From: Prevotellaceae bacterium UBA711
GTDB lineage: Bacteria; Bacteroidota; Bacteroidia; Bacteroidales; Bacteroidaceae
Direction of reading: 5' to 3'
Assembly (NCBI GenBank): GCA_002297545.1
Contig: DBLZ01000055.1
Span: forward strand, 1 to 50,948
Length of the DNA: 50,948 nucleotides
A model generated the notes under the pieces. That model was not told where the DNA came from. It did no database searches and was given only the letters and a program-made list of their open reading frames with translations. Made by a program: the position numbers and the translations under genes. Position 1 is the first letter of the stretch. Every line of letters starts with the position of its first letter. Of this stretch, positions 34,965 to 44,558 are shown piece after piece.

Positions 34965-35228
34965 TTATGCTTCTGTGATGGGCTCTACACTTACGGTTGA
35001 GCGATCCAGACGGCCCTTGCGGAAAGTTACGATACCGTCTGTCAGAGCATACAGGGTGTCATCCTTGCCGATGCCAACATTCTTGCCGGGATAGTGGCGT
35101 GTGCCACGCTGACGGACAATAATGTTACCGGCTACGCACTTCTCACCACCGAAAATCTTGATACCGAGTCGCTGTGCTGCTGACTCACGGCCGTTCTTTG
35201 AACTACCAACACCTTTTTTATGTGCCAT
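34965..35228 (-). CDS. rpmA: 50S ribosomal protein L27
   Basis: An 87-aa L27: MAHKKGVGSSKNGRESAAQR, then LGIKIFGGEKCVAGNIIVRQ and RGTRHYPGKNVGIGKDDTLY. Second gene after rplU with 28 nt between; standard pair. Confidence 0.97.
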   Translation of the reverse strand: MAHKKGVGSSKNGRESAAQRLGIKIFGGEKCVAGNIIVRQRGTRHYPGKNVGIGKDDTLYALTDGIVTFRKGRLDRSTVSVEPITEA

Positions 35229-35256
35229 TCTTTGTTCCTCCTGTGATTTTTAGTGA

Positions 35257-35574
35257 TTAAGCAATAACATCCTTGATAGTCAACTCTGTGAACTGCTGGC
35301 GATGGCCGTTCAGTTTGCGGTAGCCCTTGCGGCGCTTCTTGTGGAAGACCAGCACCTTGTCGCCCTTTACCAGGGGAGAAACTACCTCGCATATCACCTT
35401 GGCACCCTCCACGGTGGGAGCACCTACGGTGACAGCACCATTGTTGTCTACCAACAACACCTTCTCAAACTCAGCAGTCTGGCCTGCCTCTGCACCTACG
35501 ATGTGGTGCACGAACAGTTTCTTTCCGGCTTCTGCCTTGAACTGCTGACCGTTAATCTCTACGATTGCGTACAT
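35257..35574 (-). CDS. rplU: 50S ribosomal protein L21
   Basis: A 105-aa L21: MYAIVEINGQQFKAEAGKKL, FVHHIVGAEAGQ, and the C-terminal KVLVFHKKRRKGYRKLNGHR. First gene of the rplU-rpmA unit. Confidence 0.97.
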   Translation of the reverse strand: MYAIVEINGQQFKAEAGKKLFVHHIVGAEAGQTAEFEKVLLVDNNGAVTVGAPTVEGAKVICEVVSPLVKGDKVLVFHKKRRKGYRKLNGHRQQFTELTIKDVIA

Positions 35575-35660
35575 TGTTTATATAATTATAACGGGTTTGA
35601 CCGCCAGGCGGAGCCAACTCGTGACCCTCTTGTTTTGGCCTAAACGGCATAAATCGAGTG

Positions 35661-35691
35661 CAAAGGTAATGTATTTCTGCGAGTTATGCAA
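35661..35691 (-). promoter_or_regulatory. Promoter of rplU-rpmA
   Basis: Minus strand: TTGC (35688-35691), 19-20 nt spacer, TACCTTTG (35661-35668). Confidence 0.7.
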
Positions 35692-35710
35692 GCATAGCCC
35701 GACGAAATAT

Positions 35711-36292
35711 CTACTTTTTGGCGTTATAACGCTTGTTCAGACCGTTTACGATGTCCTTTGTGATGTTGTAGCGGGGGTTGGCGATGAGCAGATTGTCTCC
35801 TGCCTTGATCATCACGTAGTCGTACTTCTTGGTTTTGTTGTATATCTTCAGGAAAGCCTGTATGCTGTCGCGTGCCTCCTCGTTGATGCGTGCCTGCTCT
35901 TCGTTGAATTCGTTGTTGAGTTTGGCTGCCAATTGTTGGAGTTCCATCTCCTGTTGCTGTATGCTCTGCTGCGCACGCTCCAGTTCGTCGCGGGTCTGGA
36001 AGCCGTTGTTCTCGTATTTGCGCTGCATGGTTGCGGCGTTGGACTCCAGCTTGCGCTGCTTCTGCGCCAGGGTGTTCTGGATGTCTGTGCCCTTGCGTGT
36101 GAGCACGGCCTCATAGTCCTTGTAGAGCTGGTACTGGCCCATGAGGCTGTCCAGTTCCACGTAAGCTATGCGCAGTCCAGTTGCGTCGGCGCCGGCGCTT
36201 TCGGAGGTTGGTGCCTCGTCGCTCTCTTTGCTATTGCCACAGGAAGTTAAGCCCAAGGCTGCAACCATGGCAAGGATGAGATACTTTTTCAT
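35711..36292 (-). CDS. OmpH/Skp-family lipoprotein
   Basis: A 193-aa periplasmic chaperone-like protein with a lipoprotein signal (GLTSC, Cys18). The mature part is a long coiled coil (KRKLESNAATMQRKYENNG; QSIQQQEMELQQLAAKLNN) with the OmpH hydrophobic body strand ATGLRIAYVELDSLM. Skp proteins hold outer-membrane proteins in transit. The lipid anchor is common in Bacteroidetes versions. Confidence 0.85.
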   Translation of the reverse strand: MKKYLILAMVAALGLTSCGNSKESDEAPTSESAGADATGLRIAYVELDSLMGQYQLYKDYEAVLTRKGTDIQNTLAQKQRKLESNAATMQRKYENNGFQTRDELERAQQSIQQQEMELQQLAAKLNNEFNEEQARINEEARDSIQAFLKIYNKTKKYDYVMIKAGDNLLIANPRYNITKDIVNGLNKRYNAKK

Positions 36293-36330
36293 TGTCGATG
36301 TAGTATGATGTTTTGTTGTTCTTGGCTCTG

Positions 36331-36552
36331 TTATCGGTCGTCACCGGCGCTCTCCTTCACTCGGTAGGGGCTTTGCTGCCTCATCATGCGGTCCATGCTC
36401 TGCACACAGTGGATGCCTTTCTTGCGCATGTCCGGGCTTTGGCCCACATGCAGGCTGCGGAACTTGCCACCTTTCTGCAGAATAATCCGCACGGAGAGCA
36501 ATAAGATGCTCACTGCACAAATTCCAAGTGTCAGTAGAAGGAGTTTTAACAT
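36331..36552 (-). CDS. Small conserved membrane protein
   Basis: A 73-aa protein with one N-terminal membrane helix (MLKLLLLTLGICAVSILLLS) and a basic conserved tail (KFRSLHVGQSPDMRKKGIHC). Widely found in Bacteroidales; function not known. Same strand as the OmpH gene, 38 nt upstream of it, so likely cotranscribed. Confidence 0.75.
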   Translation of the reverse strand: MLKLLLLTLGICAVSILLLSVRIILQKGGKFRSLHVGQSPDMRKKGIHCVQSMDRMMRQQSPYRVKESAGDDR

Positions 36553-36596
36553 TTAATTTCGTATATTTGCATGCGTAACGGCATGGTTTCTGATGA

Positions 36597-36628
36597 CAAA
36601 GGTAGTGATTATTTGCTAATCCACCAAA
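36597..36628 (-). promoter_or_regulatory. Promoter for the small membrane protein and OmpH gene
   Basis: Minus strand: TTTG (36625-36628), 20-nt spacer, TACCTTTG (36597-36604): full consensus, 45 nt before the start at 36552. Confidence 0.8.
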
Positions 36629-36685
36629 TAATATCAGACGCCAGTGCGTTATTTCAATGTTAATGCACAAATACATACGTAAGAC

Positions 36686-38128
36686 ATGGAGAACTTGAAA
36701 CCCGCTTCTGTTTTTGAGGCCTTTAGTGAGATAACACGTGTGCCCCGTCCTTCCAAGAAAGAGGACAGGATGATGGAATACCTTCTGGAGGTGGGCCGTA
36801 GTCTGGGACTGGAGACTGTACGTGACGAGATAGGTAATGTGGTGATCCGCAAGCCTGCCACTCCCGGCATGGAGGACAAACCCATGCTGGCTTTGCAGAG
36901 CCATATGGATATGGTATGCGAAAAGAACAAGGGTGTGGATTTTGATTTTGAGAAGGATGCCATACGGGCATACGTGGATGGCGACTGGCTGAAGGCCAAG
37001 GACACCACTTTGGGTGCCGACGACGGCATAGGTTGTGCCATGGAGATTGCGCTGTTGAGGTCAACGGACATTCCCCATGGCCCCCTGGAATGTGTTTTCA
37101 CACGTGATGAGGAGACCGGCCTGACCGGTGCCGAGAGGATGGCTCCGGACTTCATAAAAAGCCGCTTGATGGTAAATCTCGACAACGAGGACGAGGGCTA
37201 CATCTTCGTCAGTTGTGCCGGCGGTTGCCGCACCACGGCCACGTTCCATTATCAGGACGAGCCGGCGGAGGAGGATATGTTCTTCGTCAGTCTCACCATC
37301 AAGAATCTGACCGGTGGCCATTCCGGTGCGGACATAGACCAGAAACGGGCCAATGCAAACAAGCTGCTGGCGCGTTTCCTCTATCAACAGCAGGAGAAGA
37401 CCGACCTACGCCTGGCCGACATACAGGCCGGCGGCCTGCACAATGCCATTCCTCGCGAAGCCTCCTGTGTGGTGGCAGTTCCCTATGCCTACAAGGAACA
37501 GATACGTGTGGACTGGAACATCTTCCAGGCCAATGTGGAGGAGGAATACCATAGCACGGAGCAGTCCATGCAGTTCCTGCTGGAGAGCACCGAGGCTCCC
37601 GGCAGCGTTATCGACAGGCAGACCGGCCGCAACCTCATTCTTGCCCTCCAGGCCGTTTTCAATGGAGTCTTTGCCATGTGCCAGGACATAGCCCTGGTGG
37701 AGACCAGCAGCAATCTGGCCAGCATCAACAAGCGCGAGGCCGACCACACCATAGTCATCAATTCCAGCCAGCGTAGCAGCATCCTCAGCGCACGTCACAA
37801 CGTTGCTGCCGCCGTGCGTGCCGCCTTTGAACTGGCCGGAGCCGAGGTACAGACCGGCGATGGCTATCCCGGATGGCAGATGAACCACAACAGCAAGTTG
37901 CTGGAGGTGACAGTGGAGCAGTACAAGACTCTCTTTGGCAAGGAACCCTTCGTGGGCGGCATCCATGCCGGTCTCGAGTGCGGACTCTTCAGCGAGAAGT
38001 TCCCAGGCATGGATATGGTCAGCCTTGGCCCCACGATGCGTGGAGTGCACAGCCCCGAGGAGCGTATGTACATTCCCAGTGTGCAGTTGGTATGGGACCA
38101 CTTACTTGCAATCCTGGCAAACATCTAA
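36686..38128 (+). CDS. pepD: Aminoacyl-histidine dipeptidase (M20C)
   Basis: A 480-aa cytosolic zinc dipeptidase hydrolysing Xaa-His dipeptides. Metal and catalytic residues are seen in LALQSHMDMVCEK (His73, Asp75), TLGADDGIGCAME (Asp112) and FTRDEETGLTGAE (Glu142/143), and the C-terminal HAGLECGLF carries the last ligand His. Dimerisation or lid domain spans about 190-380. Complete. Confidence 0.93.
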   Translation: MENLKPASVFEAFSEITRVPRPSKKEDRMMEYLLEVGRSLGLETVRDEIGNVVIRKPATPGMEDKPMLALQSHMDMVCEKNKGVDFDFEKDAIRAYVDGDWLKAKDTTLGADDGIGCAMEIALLRSTDIPHGPLECVFTRDEETGLTGAERMAPDFIKSRLMVNLDNEDEGYIFVSCAGGCRTTATFHYQDEPAEEDMFFVSLTIKNLTGGHSGADIDQKRANANKLLARFLYQQQEKTDLRLADIQAGGLHNAIPREASCVVAVPYAYKEQIRVDWNIFQANVEEEYHSTEQSMQFLLESTEAPGSVIDRQTGRNLILALQAVFNGVFAMCQDIALVETSSNLASINKREADHTIVINSSQRSSILSARHNVAAAVRAAFELAGAEVQTGDGYPGWQMNHNSKLLEVTVEQYKTLFGKEPFVGGIHAGLECGLFSEKFPGMDMVSLGPTMRGVHSPEERMYIPSVQLVWDHLLAILANI

Positions 38129-38144
38129 ACAAGAGGACAAGACT

Positions 38145-39614
38145 TTGAAGAGAGCCTGTATATATATAATAGGTATGGTGCTGACGTTGCTGGCCGCTTG
38201 CGATGACTTCGGCACGTGGACGACAGATACCAATGCACGCCTGACCTTCGGGCGCGATACGGTCAGTTTCGATACTTTGGTCACTACCGTCAGCAGCAGC
38301 ACCCAACGCCTGCTGGTCTATAATCGCAACAAGGACGGGCTTCGTATCAGCGAGGTCCGCCTGAAGCATGCCTCCGGCAGTCTGTTCCGTGCCAACGTGG
38401 ACGGACAGTTCCTGCAGGGTGGGGTAGGCCATGACTTCGAGGTGCCGGGCGACGACAGCATCTTTGTCCACATCGAGGTGACACTGCCCGATTCCGATGC
38501 CGACACTGTCACGCAGTATACCGACAGCCTGTGCTTCCAGCTGGAGAGCGGCCGGGTGCAATATGTGGTGCTGCATGCCGGAGGCCGTGATGCCCTGCAT
38601 TGGCATGGCGTAAAGGTGATAGAGCGTGATACTGCGCTGCAGAGCCGCAGGCCTGTGATCATATACGACAGCCTGTATGTGTCGGCCGGTACCACCCTGA
38701 CGGTGGAAGCCGGCACGCAACTGTATTTCCATCAGCATGCCTCCATGTGTGTGGATGGCACGCTCCGTGTCAACGGCACGCTGGACGCCCCTGTGGTGTT
38801 TCGCGGCGACAGGACGGGCAACCTGTTCTATTATCTTCCCTACGACAACACTCCGCAGCAGTGGGGTGGGGTGTATCTTCATGGCTCGGGACACAAGCTC
38901 AACTATCTGGACCTGCACAGCAGCACCTTCGGCATAGTGGCCGAGGATACTGATATGGAACTGGCCAACTGTGTGATACACAATACCGGAGGCAATGCCC
39001 TGTGGGTCAAGAATTGCCGAGTGAAGGCATATAATACCCAGATAAGCAACGCCTTCGGTGACTTGTTCCATATGATAGGCGGCGATGCCGAACTGACCTT
39101 CTGCACCCTGGCACAGTTCTACAACTTCGATGCTGCCAGGGGCTTTGCACTGTGCCTGCGCGATTACGATGTGGAGTATGAGGACACCATGTTCTATGAT
39201 ATCACGAGGGCGGATTTCCGCAACTGTGTCATCAATGGTTATGGCGAGGATGTCATATCCGGCAGCTTCATCAAGGAGAAGAACTTCGGCGACTCCGTGC
39301 GTTATCGCTTCGAGCGATGCTTTCTGAACACCGTCTACAGCGACGGTGATTCGGCCCGCTTCATACGCAACATCTACGAAGACCCGAAGGACACCATGTC
39401 CTATGGTCGCCAGTTCCTGCTGTTCGACACGTGGGCACGCCTTTACGACTTTACGCCCGATACTTTGGCACACTTCTGCGACAGTGCCGATGTGCAGTGG
39501 ACAGACCTCTATCCTGTAGACCGTCTGGGCCGGAGCCGCCGCACGGAGGACGGCGCCGACATAGGCGCATACGAGAATGACCAACGCCGGCCACAAGCAA
39601 AAAAGAATAGATGA
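38145..39614 (+). CDS. Right-handed beta-helix lipoprotein
   Basis: A 489-aa predicted lipoprotein. I place the start at the TTG at 38145 (LKRACIYIIGMVLTLLAAC), 16 nt after pepD stops, because it gives a proper signal peptide and lipobox LLAAC; an ATG at 38175 would leave too short a signal. The upstream extension of the frame to 37935 lies inside pepD and is not coding. The mature part has an N-terminal beta-sandwich and then parallel beta-helix repeats (VEAGTQLYFHQHASMCVDGT; LRVNGTLDAPVVF; YLDLHSSTFGIVAE). Surface role unknown. Ends with a 4-nt overlap with rlmH. Confidence 0.8.
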   Translation: MKRACIYIIGMVLTLLAACDDFGTWTTDTNARLTFGRDTVSFDTLVTTVSSSTQRLLVYNRNKDGLRISEVRLKHASGSLFRANVDGQFLQGGVGHDFEVPGDDSIFVHIEVTLPDSDADTVTQYTDSLCFQLESGRVQYVVLHAGGRDALHWHGVKVIERDTALQSRRPVIIYDSLYVSAGTTLTVEAGTQLYFHQHASMCVDGTLRVNGTLDAPVVFRGDRTGNLFYYLPYDNTPQQWGGVYLHGSGHKLNYLDLHSSTFGIVAEDTDMELANCVIHNTGGNALWVKNCRVKAYNTQISNAFGDLFHMIGGDAELTFCTLAQFYNFDAARGFALCLRDYDVEYEDTMFYDITRADFRNCVINGYGEDVISGSFIKEKNFGDSVRYRFERCFLNTVYSDGDSARFIRNIYEDPKDTMSYGRQFLLFDTWARLYDFTPDTLAHFCDSADVQWTDLYPVDRLGRSRRTEDGADIGAYENDQRRPQAKKNR

Positions 39615-40084
39615 AGGTAACCCTGTTGGTCGTGGGCAAGACCACCGACAAGCACATCATAGCCCTGATTGACGAGTATCTGGCACGACTGAAGCACTAC
39701 CTGCCGGTGGATGTGGAGGTGATACCGGAGCTGCGTCAAACCTCAGCCTTGTCCGAACAGCAGCAGAAGGAGCAGGAGGCCTCCTTGATACTGGGGCGCA
39801 TACGTCCGGGCGACAGGGTGGTCCTTCTGGACGAACACGGAGTGGAGAGGCGAAGTGTGGATTTCGCCTCGTGGATGCAGAAGAAGATGCTGGGCGGCAC
39901 CAAGCGCCTGCTCTGTATAGTGGGAGGCCCCTATGGCTTTGCCCGGCCCGTCTACGACAGGGCGGACGAGAAGATATCCCTGTCCCAGATGACCCTGTCG
40001 CACCAGATGATACGCCTTCTCTTTGTGGAACAGGTGTATCGTGCCATGACCATATTGAGCGGCGAGCCGTATCATCACGAATGA
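39611..40084 (+). CDS. rlmH: 23S rRNA pseudouridine-1915 N3-methyltransferase
   Basis: A 157-aa SPOUT enzyme. The SAM-binding knot has LLCIVGGPYGF and the family C terminus LSLSQMTLSH-like (ISLSQMTLSHQMIRLLFVEQ) with VYRAMTILSGEPYHHE. Complete and of standard length. Confidence 0.95.
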   Translation: MKVTLLVVGKTTDKHIIALIDEYLARLKHYLPVDVEVIPELRQTSALSEQQQKEQEASLILGRIRPGDRVVLLDEHGVERRSVDFASWMQKKMLGGTKRLLCIVGGPYGFARPVYDRADEKISLSQMTLSHQMIRLLFVEQVYRAMTILSGEPYHHE

Positions 40085-40115
40085 ATTACCAAGAACAAAT
40101 AATACAGATACAAGC

Positions 40116-40991
40116 ATGTTAAGCGTACAAGAATTGAACGACAAGCTCATCGACCTGGCTTTCAGCGAGGATATCGGTGACGGAGACCACACTACCCTCT
40201 GCTGCATACCGGCGGACAACATGGGCGAGAGCAAGCTCCTGATCAAAGAGGAGGGTATCTTTGCCGGAGTGGAGATAGCCAAGCAGGTATTCCATCGCTT
40301 CGACCCCACACTGGAGGTGGAAGTGTACATTCAGGACGGTACCCACGTGAAGCCCGGCGACATCGTCATGAGTGTCAAGGGCAAGGAACAGAGTCTGTTG
40401 CAGACCGAGCGCCTGATGCTCAACATCCTGCAGCGCATGTCCGGCATAGCCACCATGACGCACAAGTACCAGCAGGCCCTGATAGATGCCGGCACCAAGA
40501 CGCGCGTCCTGGACACCCGCAAGACCACACCCGGCATGCGCATGCTGGAGAAGGAGGCCGTGAAGATAGGCGGAGGTATGAACCACCGCATAGGACTCTT
40601 TGACATGATCCTGCTGAAGGACAATCACATCGACTTCTGTGGCGGCGTGCACAATGCCATCAGCCGTGCCAAGCAGTACTGCAAGGAGCATGGCAAGGAT
40701 CTGAAGATCGAGTGCGAGGTGCGCAACTGGAGGGAACTGGAGGAGGCTTTGGCCGAGGGATGCGACCGAATAATGTTCGACAACTTCACCCCCGAGGACA
40801 CGCGCAAGGCCGTGGAGCTGGTGGCGGGCCGTGCCGAGACCGAGTCAAGCGGTGGCATCACCTTCGAGACAATGATTCCCTATGCCAAGGCCGGCGTGGA
40901 CTTCATCAGCTTCGGTGCCCTCACTCACAGTGTCAAGGGACTGGACATGAGCTTCAAGGCCGCCGGTTCCGACAAACTGATCGTCAAGTAG
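40116..40991 (+). CDS. nadC: Quinolinate phosphoribosyltransferase (decarboxylating)
   Basis: A 291-aa NAD-biosynthesis enzyme making nicotinate mononucleotide from quinolinate and PRPP. Motifs are SEDIGDGDHTT, TERLMLNILQRMSGIATMT, RVLDTRKTTPGMR, GGGMNHRIGLFDMILLKDNH and CDRIMFDNF. Complete. About 118 nt follow before the next gene. Confidence 0.96.
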   Translation: MLSVQELNDKLIDLAFSEDIGDGDHTTLCCIPADNMGESKLLIKEEGIFAGVEIAKQVFHRFDPTLEVEVYIQDGTHVKPGDIVMSVKGKEQSLLQTERLMLNILQRMSGIATMTHKYQQALIDAGTKTRVLDTRKTTPGMRMLEKEAVKIGGGMNHRIGLFDMILLKDNHIDFCGGVHNAISRAKQYCKEHGKDLKIECEVRNWRELEEALAEGCDRIMFDNFTPEDTRKAVELVAGRAETESSGGITFETMIPYAKAGVDFISFGALTHSVKGLDMSFKAAGSDKLIVK

Positions 40992-41109
40992 GCCGCCGCG
41001 CCTCCATGTGCCTTATGCTACAGAAACATTACGAAACACATGGGCGCATCTCTCTCCCGGGATGTGGCATCTCGGGGTGGCACATATATAATATAACAAC
41101 AACACACCT

Positions 41110-42771
41110 ATGCGAAAGATTTTAACAACCCTTTGTCTGTTCCTTGCCGCTGTGGCGGCCATGCCTTGCACCAATCTGATCGTTGGCAAGAAGGCATCCA
41201 AGGACGGCAGCGTCATCATCAGTTACAGCAGCGACAGCTATGGCATGTTCTCCTCGCTCTACTACAAGCCCGCGGGCAAGCATGTCAAAGGAACCATGAG
41301 ACAGTTGTACGACTATGAGAGCAGCAACTATTTGGGCGAAATACCCGAGGCCGAGGAGACATACCGGGTTACCGGCTTCCTCAACGAGCATCAGCTCAGC
41401 ATCATGGAGACAACCTTTGGCGGACGCTCCGAGTTGGAGGGCGGGCTTGGCATAATGGACTACGGTTCGCTGATGTATGTTGCCCTGGAACGTTGCAAGA
41501 CAGCGCGAGAGGCCATTCTCCTCATTGACGAGCTTTGCCAGAAGTATGGCTACCGTTCCAGCGGCGAGAGCTTCTCCATCGCCGACAAGAACGAAGTGTG
41601 GATTATGGAGCTGATAGGTAAGGGCAAGGAAGAGATTGGTGCAGTGTGGGTGGCACGCCGTGTGCCCGACGACATGATATGCGGTCATGCCAACCATAGC
41701 CGCATACGTCAGTTCCCTCTGAAGGATAAGGAGAACTGCCTCTACTCCAAGGACGTCATCTCTTTTGCCCGTAAGAAGGGCTACTTCGACGGCAAGGACA
41801 AGGACTTCTCTTTTTCCGCTGCCTATGCCCCCACAGATTTTGGCGCACAGCGCTATTGCGAGGCGCGTGTATGGAGTTTCTTCAACAAGTGGGCTGCCGA
41901 GGATATGAAGCCATATCTCCCTTATGCCATGGGCGAGGACATCAATCCCGAGACCAAACAGCCTGTGGACGGTATGCCTCACGAGATGCCCCTGTGGGTG
42001 AAGCCCAAGCAGCTTCTCAGCGTCCAGGATGTCAAGGATATGATGCGCGACCACTACGAGGGTACTCCCATGGACATCTCCACGGGATTGGGCGGTCTGC
42101 CATGGAACATGCCTTACCGCGTGACCCCGCTGTCATACAAGGTGGACGGTAAGGAGTATTTCAACGAGCGCCCCATCAGCACCGTACAGTCCAGCGCCAT
42201 ATATGTGGCACAGATGCGCGACTGGTTGCCGGACTACATTGGCGGCCTCCTTTGGTTTGGCAATGATGATGCCAATATGGTGGCCCTCACTCCGGTTTAC
42301 TCATGCCTGGAGTCCGTACCCGAGTGCTACAGTTCCAAGTTGGCCAATGCCACTACATTCAGCTTCCGCAACGCCTATTGGATGTGCAACTGGGTGAGCA
42401 ACATGGTCTACTACCGCTACGACCTGCTTTTCCCCGAGTTGAAGGCCGTTCGCGACAAACTGGAAAAGGACTTCAACAGTGTGCAGGACTACATGGAGAA
42501 GAAGGCAGGTGAGATGTCTGAGGCCGAGGGCAAGAAGTTCCTCAGCGACTACAGCCTCCGCATGGCCGGCATGATGATGGACGAGTGGATGCAACTGGCT
42601 CAGAAGCTCATAGTCAAATACAATGACATGTGTGTCAAGAAGGTGGACGAGAACGGCGACTATATCCTCACCCCCGGTGGCGAGCCTGTCTCACCCCTGC
42701 GTCCCGGCTATCCCGAGCCTTATGCCCGCAAGATGGTGGAGGAATCCGGCGACAAGTATTTGGTTAAGTAA
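41110..42771 (+). CDS. C69-family dipeptidase
   Basis: A 553-aa exported Ntn-hydrolase dipeptidase. The signal ends at AAVAAMP and the next residue is the catalytic Cys20 (PCTNLIVGKKASKDGS), which becomes the N-terminal nucleophile. Conserved segments SYSSDSYGMFSSL, GESFSIADKNEVWIMELIGK, HANHSRIRQFP and LSVQDVKDMMRDHYEGTP follow. Complete. Strong terminator downstream. Confidence 0.92.
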   Translation: MRKILTTLCLFLAAVAAMPCTNLIVGKKASKDGSVIISYSSDSYGMFSSLYYKPAGKHVKGTMRQLYDYESSNYLGEIPEAEETYRVTGFLNEHQLSIMETTFGGRSELEGGLGIMDYGSLMYVALERCKTAREAILLIDELCQKYGYRSSGESFSIADKNEVWIMELIGKGKEEIGAVWVARRVPDDMICGHANHSRIRQFPLKDKENCLYSKDVISFARKKGYFDGKDKDFSFSAAYAPTDFGAQRYCEARVWSFFNKWAAEDMKPYLPYAMGEDINPETKQPVDGMPHEMPLWVKPKQLLSVQDVKDMMRDHYEGTPMDISTGLGGLPWNMPYRVTPLSYKVDGKEYFNERPISTVQSSAIYVAQMRDWLPDYIGGLLWFGNDDANMVALTPVYSCLESVPECYSSKLANATTFSFRNAYWMCNWVSNMVYYRYDLLFPELKAVRDKLEKDFNSVQDYMEKKAGEMSEAEGKKFLSDYSLRMAGMMMDEWMQLAQKLIVKYNDMCVKKVDENGDYILTPGGEPVSPLRPGYPEPYARKMVEESGDKYLVK

Positions 42772-42800
42772 GTCTTGCCTATATCCCTTATTGTGAGATA

Positions 42801-42836
42801 AGCCTACAGACCCGACAAAACGTCGGGTCTGTAGGC
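42801..42836. terminator. Strong hairpin terminator after the dipeptidase gene
   Basis: AGCCTACAGACCCGAC-aaaa-CGTCGGGTCTGTAGGCT: a 16-bp near-perfect stem, 30 nt after the stop codon and followed by ATGTTATTATTT. Confidence 0.9.
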
Positions 42837-43405
42837 TATGTTATTATTTCCATGTAGCCATTCTAAGCAAGCCGCCTCATTTTGAATGGTTATTGGCATT
42901 TCTCCTTTGTAGGACAAGGCTGACTGGTTGACTTTGTTGGTTCAAATGTTATAGCCCGTTATTGTAAACATGCACAATCGTGCATCAATCGGTACTGTCT
43001 AACTCGGGGCTATACACCTTGTCCAAAGCTTATCTTTTATTCTATATTCTATTATGCCGATTTTATCGCTCAAATAGTCGGATAAATCAGCAAAATAAAC
43101 TATATTTGCACCATCGTAATCGAGATTACAGGCTTGCGCAAGCTCAACCAAAGCATATGTTTGGTGAAACACAACCCTGTATTTCGATGCAGCTAATAAC
43201 ACGTAAAAAAGGAGGTCAAGAAACAGACAGACAACGAAAGGAGCGCAAAAGGGAACAGGCACCCGGAAGAGAGTGGCATCCCACAGGTTGAGAATAGAAA
43301 ACTCCGCTCAGACATGTGCGGTAAAATAACAAACCGAAAGAGTGTCTCCATTCAGAAAACTTGAAATGAACAAATAAACATATTGAGCTTTTAGCTCTTG
43401 TTCTC
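42837..43405. other. Intergenic stretch without a supported gene
   Basis: No coding frame with gene-like content on either strand. It contains TATATTTG at 43101-43108 without a clear -33 partner, and a tail that leads into the hairpin below. Probably leader or decayed sequence. Confidence 0.6.
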
Positions 43406-43532
43406 TTCATTCCGAATACCGCCAATATTCAAAACGTACGAGAACAAGCAGACTGGAAGTTCACGCTGATAGGGCGTGGACTATTCTATGCTTGTTGTAC
43501 GTGTAGGTCACTTGGCGGTAACCTGGAATGAA
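43406..43532 (+). ncRNA. Long imperfect hairpin (candidate structured RNA or mobile-element relic)
   Basis: Three nested arm pairs: TTCATTCC..ATACCGCCAA (43406-43425) with TTGGCGGTAACCTGGAATGAA (43512-43532); ACGTACGAGAACAAGCA (43434-43450) with TGCTTGTTGTACGT (43489-43502); GTTCACGC (43459-43466) with GCGTGGAC (43474-43481). The outer 127 nt would fold into one long stem with internal loops. It lies 53 nt before the lipocalin-like gene, so it could be its leader structure. Confidence 0.45.
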
Positions 43533-43585
43533 GGCAAGCAGAAGAATGGTTGCACGCCTTTATCATGAACTATTAAAGAAAGACA

Positions 43586-44011
43586 ATGAAAACATTTAGA
43601 TTTTTTGGTATGGTAGTGGTTGCCATACTGTTGAGCTTAAATTTTATAGCATGTTCAGACGATGACGGACCTGGTAATGGTTCCTCGCTGGCTGGAACTA
43701 CGTGGAAAATTGTATCCGTTGCCGCTCAAGACAATGGGTGGTGGGGAGGCTTCGAGGGCTCTTTTGTTACTTTCAAAAGCGACGGTTCTGTAGTATTAGG
43801 TCCAGACGATGACTGGAGCTACGCAACATGGTCATTGAATGAAGGTGTCTTGAAAATCACATTTGGAGAAGAAATTCCTGATGAAATTCTCGTAGGTAAA
43901 ATCATATTTGATGGGAATACTGCAACATGGCACTGTTATGGGGAAGACGTCAACGACAGTTATGAAGATAATACCAAGTATTATGCAATTCTTACACTGC
44001 GGAAACAATAA
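43586..44011 (+). CDS. Lipocalin-like lipoprotein
   Basis: A 141-aa lipoprotein: signal MKTFRFFGMVVVAILLSLNF then IACSDDDGPG (Cys23), typical Bacteroidetes surface-export context with Asp residues after Cys. The mature part is an up-and-down beta domain (LAGTTWKIVSVAAQD; WSYATWSLNEGVLKI; AILTLRKQ) like small lipocalin-like domains. No neighbour suggests a function. Confidence 0.75.
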   Translation: MKTFRFFGMVVVAILLSLNFIACSDDDGPGNGSSLAGTTWKIVSVAAQDNGWWGGFEGSFVTFKSDGSVVLGPDDDWSYATWSLNEGVLKITFGEEIPDEILVGKIIFDGNTATWHCYGEDVNDSYEDNTKYYAILTLRKQ

Positions 44012-44271
44012 CTGAATTTATTACCGGTAAGTAGGTTATCGTATAGTAATTGGTTAAAGTTACACAGTGCCCCATGATTATCAACTTTTAGGACTTATTG
44101 CTTCGCACGAACTAACATATTTAGGACCATCCGAAATATGGAGTGATGCCGGCAATGGGCGAGCTGTATAGCGTTATCATGCTGTATGATAACATGCATC
44201 CGTGTGAGGTGATGCACACAGAATAGACTCAGCCAATAACATCAGATGGAGCTTCTTGATTGAGCCATAAA
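44012..44271. other. Decayed intergenic sequence
   Basis: Contains a short in-frame piece (KYGVMPAMGELYSVIMLYDN, ending near 44226) that looks like a scrap of a surface protein, but no gene. Ends where dispersed repeat copy B begins. Confidence 0.4.
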
Positions 44272-44447
44272 GTTTGTACGCCTCCGAAAGTCCAGTAGAA
44301 ACGCGGACGAGAGTCTAATAGAGTCACGGGCGAGAGTCTAATAGAGTCAAGCCCCCGACTCCAGTAGAGTCAGAAATACGTGTCTCGCAACGGCCTGCCT
44401 TCGATCTCATTTTTGCTCTTTGGGGATTTGGGGTGTCACATCAAATG
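44272..44447 (+). repeat. Dispersed intergenic repeat, copy B
   Basis: Near-identical to copy A at 31934-32111, same orientation, 12.3 kb away. Here the repeated word GAGAGTCTAATAGAGTCA occurs twice in clean form, where copy A has one clean and one diverged version. No ORF. Confidence 0.75.
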
Positions 44448-44558
44448 TCGGATGAACCCATATTTAACGTAAATTCGACGAATTCAAAATTAAACGAGCT
44501 GTGTATCCAATGTGCGTTGTACACTGATACACGGCTTGTTCGTGAACATGCTATTGAG

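Noticed and set aside
38019..39596. 525-aa minus-strand ORF opposite the beta-helix lipoprotein
   Set aside because: Shadow; the plus frame has a signal peptide and beta-helix repeats.
42930..42965. tRNA-like T-arm word (GGTTCAAAT)
   Set aside because: No acceptor, D or anticodon arms around it; no tRNA gene identified anywhere in the window.
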